A DNA stretch of 64,000 nt from Sphingomonas bacterium (GTDB lineage Bacteria; Pseudomonadota; Alphaproteobacteria; Sphingomonadales; Sphingomonadaceae). A model generated the notes under the pieces. That model was not told the DNA's origin. It made no database searches and saw only the letters and a program-made list of their open reading frames with translations. The stretch covers positions 97,668 through 161,667 of the forward strand of contig NZ_CAHJWJ010000004.1 of assembly GCF_903642285.1 (NCBI RefSeq), written 5' to 3'. Position 1 is the stretch's first letter. Each line of letters starts with the position of its first letter. Of this stretch, positions 35,571-44,920 are shown in pieces. The position numbers were made by a program, and so were the translations under genes.

Positions 35571-36296
35571 TCAACCCAGCCGGCAGGGCTTGATCGCGGC
35601 GGGTTCGGGGCGCGGTCCGGTGGCGCGGAATTCGGCGAGATAGCCGCCCGCGGACGGCATGTCGCTCACCGCGACCTCCAGATAGCCTACCGCGGCGAAT
35701 TCGCATTTCAGGAGCGCGGGGGGCGTGCCGTGATCCTGCGTCGGGCGATTCGCGTCGACCACCACGATCAACCCGTCGGGCTTCAGCGAAGGCCGCATCC
35801 GCCACAGGAATTCATAGGGCCGTTCGATCTCGTGATACATATGAACCATCACGACCCGGTCGAAACTGGCGGGTGGCAGCCGCGGGTCCGCGGGCGACCC
35901 CAGCCGAACGCTGACATTGTCCAGCCGCTCGCGCGCGACCCGGTCCGCCAGCGCGTCGCGGACGTTCGCGAAGATGTCCTCCGCCAGCACGCGACCGTCC
36001 TTGCCGACGCGCGCGGCGAGGCGGATGGTGTAATAGCCCTCGCCCGCGCCGATATCGGCGACGGTCATGCCGGGTTTGATCCCGCTCTTGGCCATCACGT
36101 CGCCCGCCTCGTTGACGCGGTCGCGGTCCTGCTCGGTCGACCAGCGCGCGGAGACGATGTGCGCGACCGGGCGATCGGCGGCGGGGAACGGACCTGGCGG
36201 CTTGGGATCGTGCCTGATGAGCGCGGACGATCCGTCGCAGGCGGCAAGGAAGAGAGCGACGACCAACACAAGGGGAGAGGGGGTAAAAAGCGACAT
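35571..36296 (-). CDS. Class I SAM-dependent methyltransferase with lipoprotein signal
   Basis: A 241-residue protein. The methyltransferase fold is clear: the SAM loop VADIGAGEGYYTIRLA (motif I), an acidic LAEDIF after the second strand, FDRVVMVHMYHEIERP (motif III/IV) and LKPDGLIVVVDANRP. It starts with a signal sequence and lipobox (VVALFLAAC), which predicts a lipid-anchored periplasmic protein. That is strange, since SAM is made in the cytoplasm. I take the ATG at 36296, which has AGGTGAG before it; a GTG at 36305 directly follows the prfB stop. It is probably in an operon with prfB. The substrate is unknown. Confidence 0.82.
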   Translation of the reverse strand: MSLFTPSPLVLVVALFLAACDGSSALIRHDPKPPGPFPAADRPVAHIVSARWSTEQDRDRVNEAGDVMAKSGIKPGMTVADIGAGEGYYTIRLAARVGKDGRVLAEDIFANVRDALADRVARERLDNVSVRLGSPADPRLPPASFDRVVMVHMYHEIERPYEFLWRMRPSLKPDGLIVVVDANRPTQDHGTPPALLKCEFAAVGYLEVAVSDMPSAGGYLAEFRATGPRPEPAAIKPCRLG

Positions 36297-36305
36297 CCTG
36301 CTCAC

Positions 36306-37433
36306 CTACTCCACGTCCTCCACCTCGGCGACTTCGCCGGTCACGCGTTGCGACAGCGCCGCCGCCATGAACGCGTCGAGGTCGCCGTCGAGCACGTCGG
36401 ACGGACTGGTCGAGGTTACGCCGGTGCGCAGGTCCTTCACCATCTGATACGGCTGCAGCACGTACGAACGGATCTGGTGACCCCAGCCGATATCGGTCTT
36501 GCCCGCATTCTCGGCATTTGCCGCCGCCTCGCGGATCGCGAGTTCGCGCTCGTACAGCCGGGCGCGGAGCTGATTATACGCCTCCGCCTTGTTCTTGTGC
36601 TGCGATCGCTGGTTCTGGCACTGCACCACGATGCCCGTGGGAACGTGCGTTATCCGCACCGCGCTGTCGGTCGTGTTGATGTGCTGACCGCCCGCTCCGC
36701 TCGCACGGTAGGTGTCGATGCGCAGGTCGCTCTCGTTATACTCGACCTCGATATTGTCGTCGACGACGGGATAGACCCACACGCTGGCGAACGACGTATG
36801 CCGCCGCGCCGCGCTGTCATACGGGCTGATCCGGACCAGGCGGTGGACGCCGCTTTCGGTCTTGGCATAGCCGTAGGCGTTCTCACCCTTCAGCAGCAAT
36901 GTCGCGGATTTGATCCCCGCCTGCTCGCCCGAATGCTGGTCGATCAGTTCGACCTTCAGCCCGTGGCGTTCCCCCCAGCGCGAATACATCCGGCTGAGCA
37001 TCCCGGCCCAATCCTGGCTCTCGGTCCCGCCGGCACCGGCATTCACCTCGACATAGGTATCGTTGCCGTCCGCCTCGCCCGCCAGCAATGCCTTGACCTT
37101 GTCGCGGTCCGCGCGTGCGGCGAGATCGGCGAGCGCCTGGACGCCGTCCGCCTCCATCGCGGTATCGCCCTCGGCCTCGGCCATCTCGATCAGCTCGACA
37201 TTGTCGCTGAGTTCGCTTTCGATGGCGCGCGTCGCCGCGATCGCCTCGTCCAGCCGGCGGCGTTCGCGCATCACCGCCTGCGCGGCCTTTGGATCGGACC
37301 ACAAGGCCTGATCCTCGACCCGCGCGTTCAGTTCGTCGAGGCGACGGAGCGCACGATCCCAATCGAGGAAGCGGCGCAGCAGCGCCAGCGCCTCGTTGAT
37401 CGTCTCGACATGGGCCTGCGCTTCGGCGCGCAT
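36306..37433 (-). CDS. prfB: Peptide chain release factor 2
   Basis: RF2, the cytoplasmic factor that ends translation at UGA and UAA, 375 residues. The catalytic GGQ is in [13 protein letters not shown]. The stop-codon-recognition loop is [16 protein letters not shown], with SPY in place of the E. coli SPF. The N-terminal helical domain begins [16 protein letters not shown]. Unlike E. coli prfB, the frame is continuous and there is no programmed +1 frameshift near codon 25. The start at 37433 is chosen by homology; upstream in-frame codons run into an intergenic repeat. The methyltransferase gene follows with a 9-base gap. Confidence 0.95.
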   Translation of the reverse strand: MRAEAQAHVETINEALALLRRFLDWDRALRRLDELNARVEDQALWSDPKAAQAVMRERRRLDEAIAATRAIESELSDNVELIEMAEAEGDTAMEADGVQALADLAARADRDKVKALLAGEADGNDTYVEVNAGAGGTESQDWAGMLSRMYSRWGERHGLKVELIDQHSGEQAGIKSATLLLKGENAYGYAKTESGVHRLVRISPYDSAARRHTSFASVWVYPVVDDNIEVEYNESDLRIDTYRASGAGGQHINTTDSAVRITHVPTGIVVQCQNQRSQHKNKAEAYNQLRARLYERELAIREAAANAENAGKTDIGWGHQIRSYVLQPYQMVKDLRTGVTSTSPSDVLDGDLDAFMAAALSQRVTGEVAEVEDVE

Positions 37434-37516
37434 GGTGTTTTCTCCGGTTCCGCGGGAGGATCGTAACCGCCCGCATTCATATATAGTTAGCCCGGAGCGA
37501 TTTGCTTCCGGCTCCG

Positions 37517-37583
37517 CCGTTCGCCCGAGACTGTCGAAGGGCATGTTTTGGGACATGTGCTTCGACAAGCTCAGCACGAACGG
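37517..37583. repeat. Intergenic inverted repeat (Sphingomonas-type palindrome)
   Basis: A 67-base imperfect palindrome between prfB and the PBP1A gene. The ends are CCGTTCG and CGAACGG. Inner arms are CTGTCGAAG and CTTCGACA, with a central CATGT/ACATG stem. The words resemble the dispersed palindromes found between genes in Sphingomonas genomes, probably a non-autonomous REP-like element. It sits just after the PBP1A stop codon and may fold at the 3' end of that transcript. Confidence 0.65.
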
Positions 37584-37600
37584 AAACTTGGAGTGCGCCT

Positions 37601-40084
37601 CTAATAAATGCCGCCCTGCTTTTGCAAGAAATCGCTGTCGCGCGGCGTATCGGCGCGCGCGGCGGCGGGGCCGCCCGTCGTCGCCGAAGCAGGCCCGGCA
37701 CGACGCGCGGCGCGGCGCGGTTCGCTTTCGGGCTTGAACGCTTCCCAGATCACCGCCGGCTTGGGATCGCTCATGTCGGGCCAGGTGCCGAACACCGGCT
37801 TGCCGCTGGCGCGGTCGATCCGGACCATGCGGATGCCGGCGGGCGCACGGAACGGCAGCTTCTCCATGCCCTCATAGGCCTTGGCGGCCCATTGCTTGAA
37901 GATCGGCGCGGCGATTGTCCCGCCCTGCGCCGAACCGCCGAGCGGCTTCGGGCTGTCATAGCCGATATAGAGCCCGCCGATGAACTGCGGGGTGCCGCCG
38001 ATGAACCAGACGTCGGTGGGGCCGTTGTTGGTCCCCGTCTTGCCGAACATCGGCCGGCCCAGCTCGTGCAGCGTCACCGCGGTGCCGCGCTGGATCACGC
38101 CTTCGGTGATGTGGACCATCTGGAACGCGGTCATCGGATCGATGACCTGTTTCAGGCGGGACGGCGGCCGCGGCATCGCCTTGCCGTTCCAGTCGGGCGC
38201 GTTGCACCCGTCGCAGCCGCGCCAATTCTCGGGCAGGATCACCTTGCCGTGACGGTCCTGGACGAAATCGATCAGCGTCGGCGCGTTGCCCCGGCCCTGA
38301 TTGGCCAGCATCGCGAACGCGTTGACCATGCGACCGACCGTCGTCTCACCGGCACCGAGCGCATAGGACAGATAGGGCGGGAAACTGCCGACGCCCATCG
38401 CCTTGATCCGGTCGACGACCTTGGGCATGCCGATCGCCGCGGCGGCGTGGACGGTCATCAGGTTGCGCGACTGTTCGATGCCCCAGCGCATCGTGTGCGG
38501 CCCCGAACTGCCCTCGTTGCCGAAATTCTTGAAGCATTTCTGCCCCAGTCGCGCGCCCTGATACACGCAGAACGGCGCATCCATCAGGATCGTCGCGGGC
38601 GACATTCCATTGTCGAGCGCGGCGGAATAGACGATCGGCTTGATCGCCGACCCCGTCTGGCGTTCGGCCTGCTCGGCGCGATTGAACGCCTGGATCCGCG
38701 CGTCGAAACCGCCCTGCATCGCCAGCACCCGCCCGGTCGACTGTTCCTCCGCGACGAACCCGCCGGACACTTTCGGTATCGCGCGGAGCGCGAAGCGCGT
38801 GGCGCTGCCACCCTCGGGCGCGACGGCGATGATGTCGCCGGGCTTCAGTGCGGCATAGGCGGTGCCACCCTTGCCGCGGACGGGCATCGAGGCTGCGCTG
38901 GCGTCCATCGTGCCGGACTGCCCGTCGGCGAAACCGATCTTCGCCGCGCCGCCCTCGCGCGCGATCACGATCCCGGCGCGCCAGTCCTGGTAATCGAGCG
39001 CGATATTGGTGTTCAGCAGCGCCTGCCGCCAATTCTCGCCGTCGATGTCGACATGCCGGATCGGCCCGTTCCACCCGCGCCCGCGATCATAGCGGATCAG
39101 CCCGTCCCTGAGCGACTGCGCCGCCAGGTCCTGCAATCGCGTATCGAGCGAGGTGCGCACCCACAGCCCGCCGGAGTACACGCTGAACGGCCCGTCGTTC
39201 GCGGTTTCGCCGAACGTGTCGATCAACTGGCGGCGGACCTCTTCGATGAAATAGCCGCTCACCGCCTCGAACTTGGGCGTCTGGCGCAGCACAGCGCCGA
39301 TCGGCTCGGCGTCCGCCGCTGCATATTGGGACCGATTGATGAAGCCGTTCTTCAGCATTTCCGCCAGCACATAATGCCGCCGCTCCAACGCGCGGTCGGT
39401 ATGGCGGAACGGATCGTAATTCGCCGGGCCCTTTGGCAGGATCGCCAGATAGGCATATTGCGCGAGGTCGAGTTCGGGCAGTTCCTTGTCGAAATAGGCA
39501 TGGCTCGCCGCCTCGACCCCGAACGCATTGCGGCCGAGCGCGATCTGATTGAGATACAGTTCGAGGATCTGCTGTTTGGTCAGCGCGTTCTCGATCTTGT
39601 AGGCAAGGATCGCCTCCTTCAGCTTGCGCGAATAGCTCGCCTCGTTGCCGACCAGCAGGTTCTTCGCGACCTGCTGCGTGATCGTCGACGTGCCGCGCGG
39701 CGTGGCACCGTGCGCGATCCCCTGATAGGCGGCGCGCGCGACGCCGCCATAATCGACGCCGTGATGTTCGAAGAAATTCTTGTCCTCCGCGGACAGGAAC
39801 GCGCCGACCATCAGGGGGGGATATTCGGCATAGGACAATTCGACGCGGCGTTCGCGCGCATAGCTGTGGATCGGCGCGCCGTCATTGCCGCGGACGTTGG
39901 TCGGCAGCGGCGGTTCGTATGCGCGCAGACCGTCGACCGAGGGCAATTGGCGGATGACGATCAGCCACAGCAACGCATAGGCGATCGCGACGAGCAAGGC
40001 CGCGACGACCAGCAGCTTCACCCACCAGCGCGACCAGGCACCGCGGGCGCGGAATTTCAGGGAAAGGAGAGCATCGGACGCCAT
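37601..40084 (-). CDS. mrcA: Penicillin-binding protein 1A (bifunctional class A PBP)
   Basis: A membrane-anchored peptidoglycan glycosyltransferase and transpeptidase of 827 residues. One transmembrane helix lies at residues 23-44. The GT51 domain has catalytic Glu100 in [15 protein letters not shown] and the [12 protein letters not shown] motif. The transpeptidase domain has Ser479 in GSAIKP (SxxK), SRN in EQSRNLMTV and GKTGTNN (KTG box). An OB-like insert, normal for PBP1A, lies between them. The C-terminus is a basic, Ala-rich tail. The start at 40084 is the first Met before the cytoplasmic segment. The amidase gene lies upstream on the same strand, 147 bases away. Confidence 0.95.
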   Translation of the reverse strand: MASDALLSLKFRARGAWSRWWVKLLVVAALLVAIAYALLWLIVIRQLPSVDGLRAYEPPLPTNVRGNDGAPIHSYARERRVELSYAEYPPLMVGAFLSAEDKNFFEHHGVDYGGVARAAYQGIAHGATPRGTSTITQQVAKNLLVGNEASYSRKLKEAILAYKIENALTKQQILELYLNQIALGRNAFGVEAASHAYFDKELPELDLAQYAYLAILPKGPANYDPFRHTDRALERRHYVLAEMLKNGFINRSQYAAADAEPIGAVLRQTPKFEAVSGYFIEEVRRQLIDTFGETANDGPFSVYSGGLWVRTSLDTRLQDLAAQSLRDGLIRYDRGRGWNGPIRHVDIDGENWRQALLNTNIALDYQDWRAGIVIAREGGAAKIGFADGQSGTMDASAASMPVRGKGGTAYAALKPGDIIAVAPEGGSATRFALRAIPKVSGGFVAEEQSTGRVLAMQGGFDARIQAFNRAEQAERQTGSAIKPIVYSAALDNGMSPATILMDAPFCVYQGARLGQKCFKNFGNEGSSGPHTMRWGIEQSRNLMTVHAAAAIGMPKVVDRIKAMGVGSFPPYLSYALGAGETTVGRMVNAFAMLANQGRGNAPTLIDFVQDRHGKVILPENWRGCDGCNAPDWNGKAMPRPPSRLKQVIDPMTAFQMVHITEGVIQRGTAVTLHELGRPMFGKTGTNNGPTDVWFIGGTPQFIGGLYIGYDSPKPLGGSAQGGTIAAPIFKQWAAKAYEGMEKLPFRAPAGIRMVRIDRASGKPVFGTWPDMSDPKPAVIWEAFKPESEPRRAARRAGPASATTGGPAAARADTPRDSDFLQKQGGIY

Positions 40085-40156
40085 GGACTGGCCTGCGCGT
40101 CTAGCATGTTCCGGCGAGGGGGAAAGGGGGATGCGATCCGGTCCGCTGCTGTCTTC

Positions 40157-40183
40157 GTCACCCCGGCTCAAGGCCGGGGCGAC
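40157..40183. repeat. Short REP-like hairpin between amidase and PBP1A genes
   Basis: GTC-A-CCCCGG, a seven-base loop, CCGGGG-C-GAC: a short palindrome of a type I often see between alphaproteobacterial genes. It lies 75 bases after the amidase stop and could stabilise or end that transcript. Confidence 0.5.
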
Positions 40184-40231
40184 GGATGGGCGCACCTGGT
40201 CTCGACGGCGCGTGCAGACGCCGGAAAGGGT

Positions 40232-41482
40232 CTACCGCGACGCCATCCGCCGCGCGAAATGCACCTCGACCGCGTTCGACACGCTTTGCGCGATGCGGTG
40301 GCGGCCGTCCGCGCTGTCGAGGAACGCGGCATCCCCGGGGTTCGAGATATAACCCGTCTCGAACAGGATCGACGGCATGTCGGGGGCCTTCAGCACCATC
40401 AGCGACGCCATGCGGTGGAAATTGGCCTTGAGCGGCATCAGCGGCTTGGCCTCGCGGCCAAGCAGCCGGGCGAAATCGGCGGAGGAATTCATCGTCTCGC
40501 GCTGCGTCAGGTCGATCAGGATCGACGATACGTCCGCAGGCGCATCGCCGAGATTCACGCCGGAGATGATGTCCGCCTTGTTCTCGCGCGCCGCCAGCCG
40601 TGCGGCCTCCTTGTCGGATGCGACCTCGGACAAGGTATAGGCCGACGCGCCCGTCGCAATGTCCGCGCCCGGCCCCCGCCCGACGCTGTCGCAGTGGATC
40701 GAGATGAACAGGTTCGCATGCAGCCGCCGCGCGATACCGAAGCGTTCGCGAAGCACGAGATACCGGTCGTCGTCGCGGGTCAGCGCCACGCGCACCCGCC
40801 CGCTCGCCAGCAGTTCGTCGCGGATCGCCCTGGCGACTCGCAGGGTCACGTCCTTTTCGCGGATACCCGACGGGCCGATCGCGCCGGGATCGACCCCGCC
40901 ATGTCCCGGATCGATGACGACCAGCGGCCGCGAATCGTCGCCCGCCACGCGCGGCAACGGCAGCGCCTTGGCCGGCGGCGGTACGGGGATCGACACCTTG
41001 TAGCGCGACGACGCGCGGCTACCCCAGTTGAACGGGAAGAAATCGAGCGGACCGGCGATGCTCGCCGCGGCGAAGCGCGCTTCGTCGACCGGCTGCAGCG
41101 CCAGCGTCAGTTCGCGGCCATCGCCGTCGAAGCCGCCGTCGGACACCACCGCCGGCTCGGCGAGGTCGAGCGTGATCCGCGTGCCGTCGCCGTGCCGCGC
41201 CTCGCGCACCGCGGTCACCAGGCCCGACGGGCGCACCGCGCGCCCCGGGGTCACGCCGACGACGTCGATCGCGATTCGCTGCGGTCCGTCCAGGACGGTG
41301 CTGGAGGCGTTCGCGACCCGGTCGTCGAAATGCACGACCACGCGCCCCGCCTCGATCGCTATCCGATCGATCGTCGCGGCGAAGGCCGGCATGCCGAACA
41401 GGCCGCCCAGCAACAAGGCAAGGATCGTCAACACGCGCCGGCCATGCCGCGGCGCACCTCGTCCGGTCCAGCGAAAAGCCAT
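40232..41482 (-). CDS. N-acetylmuramoyl-L-alanine amidase (AmiC-type, AMIN + Amidase_3)
   Basis: A periplasmic zinc amidase of 416 residues that cuts the bond between muramic acid and the stem peptide, usually for daughter-cell separation. A signal peptide ends near AFA-AT. An AMIN domain follows (about 30-130; IDRIAIEAGRVVVHFDD). The catalytic Amidase_3 domain starts at VVIDPGHGGVDPGAIG, with zinc ligands in that His, Glu in REKDVTL and His in FISIHCDS. The catalytic Glu is in SILFETGYISN. A regulatory-helix-like insert lies between HCDS and the C-terminal strand, as in EnvC-controlled amidases. A perfect palindrome sits 18 bases upstream of the start. Confidence 0.93.
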   Translation of the reverse strand: MAFRWTGRGAPRHGRRVLTILALLLGGLFGMPAFAATIDRIAIEAGRVVVHFDDRVANASSTVLDGPQRIAIDVVGVTPGRAVRPSGLVTAVREARHGDGTRITLDLAEPAVVSDGGFDGDGRELTLALQPVDEARFAAASIAGPLDFFPFNWGSRASSRYKVSIPVPPPAKALPLPRVAGDDSRPLVVIDPGHGGVDPGAIGPSGIREKDVTLRVARAIRDELLASGRVRVALTRDDDRYLVLRERFGIARRLHANLFISIHCDSVGRGPGADIATGASAYTLSEVASDKEAARLAARENKADIISGVNLGDAPADVSSILIDLTQRETMNSSADFARLLGREAKPLMPLKANFHRMASLMVLKAPDMPSILFETGYISNPGDAAFLDSADGRHRIAQSVSNAVEVHFARRMASR

Positions 41483-41949
41483 GTGAACCCCTTTGATCGT
41501 CGACCGTTATCGAACGGTCGGTCTAGGGATCGGCATCGCAATACACGGTTGCCGGGCGCGGTTAATACGGCGTTCGGCAATATTTTGCCGGCAAGGCGGC
41601 AAGGGCGCGCCGGTTGCGAAGCCGCGGTCGCGATGCTACGCGTGTTCTGCACCGGTGCATTCGTTCGACAGACTTCGTTCGACAGGATAGCGCCGGCCAT
41701 CGGCACCCCGTTCGGGTCCTGCCTATTAGGTTGACGCTCGCATGACGCATTCCCCTCGTTCGCCCGACCGACCGGCCCTTGCCGGCGGTTCGAATGGCGT
41801 GCGGGTGCCGCAGGACAGGTTCGTCCCGGCTGGTCTTCGAGCAGAGGCACATTCGTTCACCGGCGGACCCGGCGCCACGCGCCGCCCCGCCATTTATTAT
41901 GGCGCGCGACGGCAGCTATCAGGCCCGGCGCGCGCGTGGAGACCATATA
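41483..41949. other. Divergent intergenic region and RNase E leader
   Basis: About 470 bases between the amidase gene (leftward) and rne (rightward). Apart from the palindrome at 41501-41520 I see no gene. rne genes often have a long structured 5' leader used for self-regulation. This stretch is GC-rich with several short inverted repeats near 41860-41930, which would fit, but no specific structure can be claimed. Confidence 0.5.
41501..41520. promoter_or_regulatory. Perfect palindrome upstream of the amidase gene
   Basis: CGACCGTT, four bases, AACGGTCG: an 8-base perfect inverted repeat, 18 bases before the amidase start codon. Its location fits an operator or a hairpin in the amidase leader RNA. 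Confidence 0.35.
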
Positions 41950-44661
41950 ATGACCATGCGTATGCTGATCGACGCACGCCACCGGGAGGAAACCCGGGTG
42001 GCGGTCGTCAACGGGAATCGGATCGAGGAATTTGATTTCGAAAGTGCCGAGCGCAAGCAGCTCAAGGGCAATATCTATCTAGCCAAGGTCACCCGGGTCG
42101 AACCGTCCCTGCAGGCGGCGTTCGTCGATTATGGCGGCAACCGCCACGGTTTCCTGGCGTTTTCGGAGATCCATCCGGATTATTACCAGATCCCCAAGGA
42201 AGACCGCGACGCGCTGCTGCGCGAAGAGGCCGAACACGCCGCCGAAGAGGCCGCGCTTCGCGCCGAACATGACGCGGACGACGATGCCGACGAGTCCGAA
42301 GACGACGATGAGCATTTCGAGGATGACGGCGGCCGCGATCCGGACGTCGCGGATGAAGCCGACTATGAAGAGGGCGATCGCCCCAAGTCGCGGTCCAGCG
42401 GCCAGGACGATCAGGTCGAGGCGCTTCGCCAGCGCCGGATGAATCTGCGCCGTCGCTACAAGATCCAGGACGTCATCCGTCGCCGCCAGGTCCTGCTGGT
42501 ACAGGTCGTCAAGGAAGAACGCGGCAACAAGGGTGCGGCGCTGACGTCGTATCTGTCGCTCGCCGGCCGCTACTGCGTGCTGATGCCCAACACGTCGCAT
42601 GGCGGCGGGATCAGCCGCAAGATCAGCAATGCCGGCGATCGCAAGCGGCTGAAGACCATCATGGCCGATCTGGCGCTGCCTTCGTCGATGGGATGCATCG
42701 TCCGCACCGCCGGGCTGCAGCGCACCAAGGTCGAGATCAAGCGCGACTTCGATTACCTCGCGCGCCTGTGGGACGGCATCCGCGAGACGACGCTGTCCTC
42801 CTCCGCACCGGCGCTGATCTACGGCGACAGCGATCTCATCAAGCGCGCGATCCGCGACATCTACAACCGCGAGATCGACGAGGTCGTGGTCGAGGGCGAG
42901 GAAGGCTATCGCCAGGCGAAGGAGTTCATGAAGCTCCTGATGCCGAGCCACGCGCGCAAGGTGAAGCATTATTCCGACGCGGTCCCGCTGTTCCAGCGCG
43001 CGCATGTCGAGGAACAATTGGCGGCGATGTACCACCCCGTCGTCCAGCTGAAATCGGGCGGCTATCTGGTCATCAATCCGACCGAAGCCCTGGTGTCGAT
43101 CGACATCAACTCGGGGAGGTCGACCCGCGAACATTCGATCGAACAGACCGCGACCGCGACCAATCTCGAAGCCGCGCAGGAGATCGCGCGCCAGCTGCGG
43201 CTTCGCGACATGGCCGGCCTCGTCGTCATCGACTTCATCGACATGGACAACAATTCCAATGTCCGCAAAGTCGAGAAGTGCATGAAGGAGGCGCTGAAGA
43301 ACGATCGCGCGCGTATCCAGGTCGGCCGCATCTCCAGCTTCGGCCTCATGGAAATGAGCCGCCAGCGGCTTCGCACCGGTGTGCTGGAAGCGTCGACCCG
43401 CGCCTGCCCGCATTGCGAGGGTACCGGCCTGGTCCGCACCGCCTCCTCCGCCGGCCTGTCCGCGCTTCGCCTGATCGAGGACGAGGCCGCGCGCGGTCGC
43501 GGTTCGCTGCTGACGCTGCGCGCGAGCCAGGAGGCGGCGATCTACGTGCTCAACCGCAAGCGCGCGGACATCGCCGAGATCGAGGATCGCTACGGCGTCC
43601 ATGTCGAGATCCTTCCCGATCGCGAGGAAGAGGGCGCGCACATGTCGGTCGAGGCCAGCGGCCCGCCGCCGAGCCACGCGCCGCGCTTCGAAGCGCCGAT
43701 CGAAGACGTCGATGACGACATCCCCGAGGAGATCGAGCTCGACGAGGAAGAGGAGGTCGTGGACGACGAGGCGGAGGAGCGCTCCAACGATCGCGCGCCG
43801 CGCCAGCCGCGCGCCGACCGCGAGAGCGGGGATGGCGATGGCCAGAAGCGCCGCCGCCGCCGCCGTGGCCGCCGCAACCGCAATCGTCCCGACGAGGGCG
43901 GCGAGGCCGGTGACTCGACGGACGAGATGACCGGCGACGAAACGGCTGCCGACGAGACGGCCGGCGCGGACGAGCCCGGTGCCGTGGAGGGAACCGAGGA
44001 ATACGCAGGCGGGGTGCCGGCACGCGACCAGACCGATCCGCAGGAAGGCGAAGGCCGTCGTCGGCGCGGTCGGCGGGGTCGGCGCGGCGGTCGTCGCAGC
44101 GGCGGGGCGGAGACCAATGTTCCGGCGGCGGGCGAGGACGAGGGTGTCGAGACCGCATTACCGCTCGAGGAGCCGGCGGACGCGGGCGATTCGGGTCCGG
44201 TGACATCGCCGCTCGACATCGCCGCGGCTGCGGCCGAGGCAAAACCCGACATACCCAAGACGCGCCGACGGCCACGCGCCCGGAGCGCCGCGCCCGAGGC
44301 ATCCGTCGCTGCGGACGCGGCCCCGGTCGAAGCTCCTGCCGAGCCGGACGCCGATGCCCCGGCCAAGCCGCGCCGCGGCCGCCGCAAGGCTGCACCGGTC
44401 GAAGCGGAAGCCGCACCCGAACCCGTAGCGGCCGTCGAGGCGGAAGCCGTGGCCGCCGAAGCGCCGAAGCGTCGCGGTCGCCCGCGCAAGGCGGCGGCGG
44501 AGCCCGTCGTCGAGGCACCCGTCGTCGAGGCACCGGCTATGGAAGAAGCCTCTGCCGCCTCGGCCCCGGACACCGCACCGGCGGCGAACGACGTCGAGCA
44601 TGGGAATGGCGACGGCGAACCGCGTCGCGGCGGCTGGTGGCAGCGCACCTTCGGCGCGTGA
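41950..44661 (+). CDS. rne: Ribonuclease E
   Basis: The endonuclease that starts most mRNA decay and processes rRNA and tRNA, 903 residues. It starts MTMRMLIDARHREETRVAVV after a GGAG site. The S1 domain (about 35-205) is split by an acidic insertion rich in Asp/Glu (about 95-155), a feature of alphaproteobacterial enzymes. The catalytic magnesium residues are in VSIDINSGRST and VVIDFIDMDNN, and the zinc-link is CPHCEGTG. After residue 590 the protein is disordered: an acidic stretch, Arg-rich RNA-binding blocks (KRRRRRRGRRNRN) and Ala/Pro/Glu repeats. The tail would be the scaffold for the degradosome. An M48 peptidase gene follows on the same strand. Confidence 0.96.
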   Translation: MTMRMLIDARHREETRVAVVNGNRIEEFDFESAERKQLKGNIYLAKVTRVEPSLQAAFVDYGGNRHGFLAFSEIHPDYYQIPKEDRDALLREEAEHAAEEAALRAEHDADDDADESEDDDEHFEDDGGRDPDVADEADYEEGDRPKSRSSGQDDQVEALRQRRMNLRRRYKIQDVIRRRQVLLVQVVKEERGNKGAALTSYLSLAGRYCVLMPNTSHGGGISRKISNAGDRKRLKTIMADLALPSSMGCIVRTAGLQRTKVEIKRDFDYLARLWDGIRETTLSSSAPALIYGDSDLIKRAIRDIYNREIDEVVVEGEEGYRQAKEFMKLLMPSHARKVKHYSDAVPLFQRAHVEEQLAAMYHPVVQLKSGGYLVINPTEALVSIDINSGRSTREHSIEQTATATNLEAAQEIARQLRLRDMAGLVVIDFIDMDNNSNVRKVEKCMKEALKNDRARIQVGRISSFGLMEMSRQRLRTGVLEASTRACPHCEGTGLVRTASSAGLSALRLIEDEAARGRGSLLTLRASQEAAIYVLNRKRADIAEIEDRYGVHVEILPDREEEGAHMSVEASGPPPSHAPRFEAPIEDVDDDIPEEIELDEEEEVVDDEAEERSNDRAPRQPRADRESGDGDGQKRRRRRRGRRNRNRPDEGGEAGDSTDEMTGDETAADETAGADEPGAVEGTEEYAGGVPARDQTDPQEGEGRRRRGRRGRRGGRRSGGAETNVPAAGEDEGVETALPLEEPADAGDSGPVTSPLDIAAAAAEAKPDIPKTRRRPRARSAAPEASVAADAAPVEAPAEPDADAPAKPRRGRRKAAPVEAEAAPEPVAAVEAEAVAAEAPKRRGRPRKAAAEPVVEAPVVEAPAMEEASAASAPDTAPAANDVEHGNGDGEPRRGGWWQRTFGA

Positions 44662-44669
44662 TCGAACGC

Positions 44670-44696
44670 CCGGCCCGGCGTCCTGCGTCGGGCCGG
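44670..44696 (+). terminator. Hairpin after rne
   Basis: An 11-base stem with one mismatch (CCGGCCCGGCG / CGTCGGGCCGG) and a five-base loop, 8 bases after the rne stop. No T-run follows, so it may be a weak terminator or a protective 3' hairpin. The rest of the gap up to 44920 holds nothing I recognise. Confidence 0.45.
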
Positions 44697-44920
44697 ATTC
44701 GAGCCGCAGCGCAATGCCGAAGCGCCACCGCGGCTCGCAATGTTGGCGTTTCCATGCCAGGGCCGGCATCATGTCGATGATCGACCTCCGAGCACATCGC
44801 GACCCGCGGACCGCCGGATTTATCGCGGGGGGCGTTTCCGGGCGGGACGTAGCGTGTGGTTCGTCCACTTCCGCGCCGCAAAAGGGCCCGTCGGCCGCGC
44901 GAATCGATCGTAGCGGCGGC

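Noticed and set aside
36900..37433. A programmed frameshift in prfB
   Set aside because: The frame is continuous from the N-terminal domain to the stop and there is no CUU-UGA-type shift site.
37502..41734. A 1410-codon open frame on the + strand
   Set aside because: It lies opposite the PBP1A and amidase genes, has no recognisable domain and has the Arg/His-rich composition of an antisense shadow.
42079..43677. A 532-codon leftward open frame under rne
   Set aside because: The + strand encodes the catalytic core of RNase E here; the reverse frame has no start context or domain.
43690..44640. Repetitive Ala/Pro/Arg/Glu coding sequence in the rne tail, considered as a repeat array
   Set aside because: It is low-complexity disordered protein typical of the RNase E scaffold domain, not a DNA-level tandem repeat or CRISPR array.
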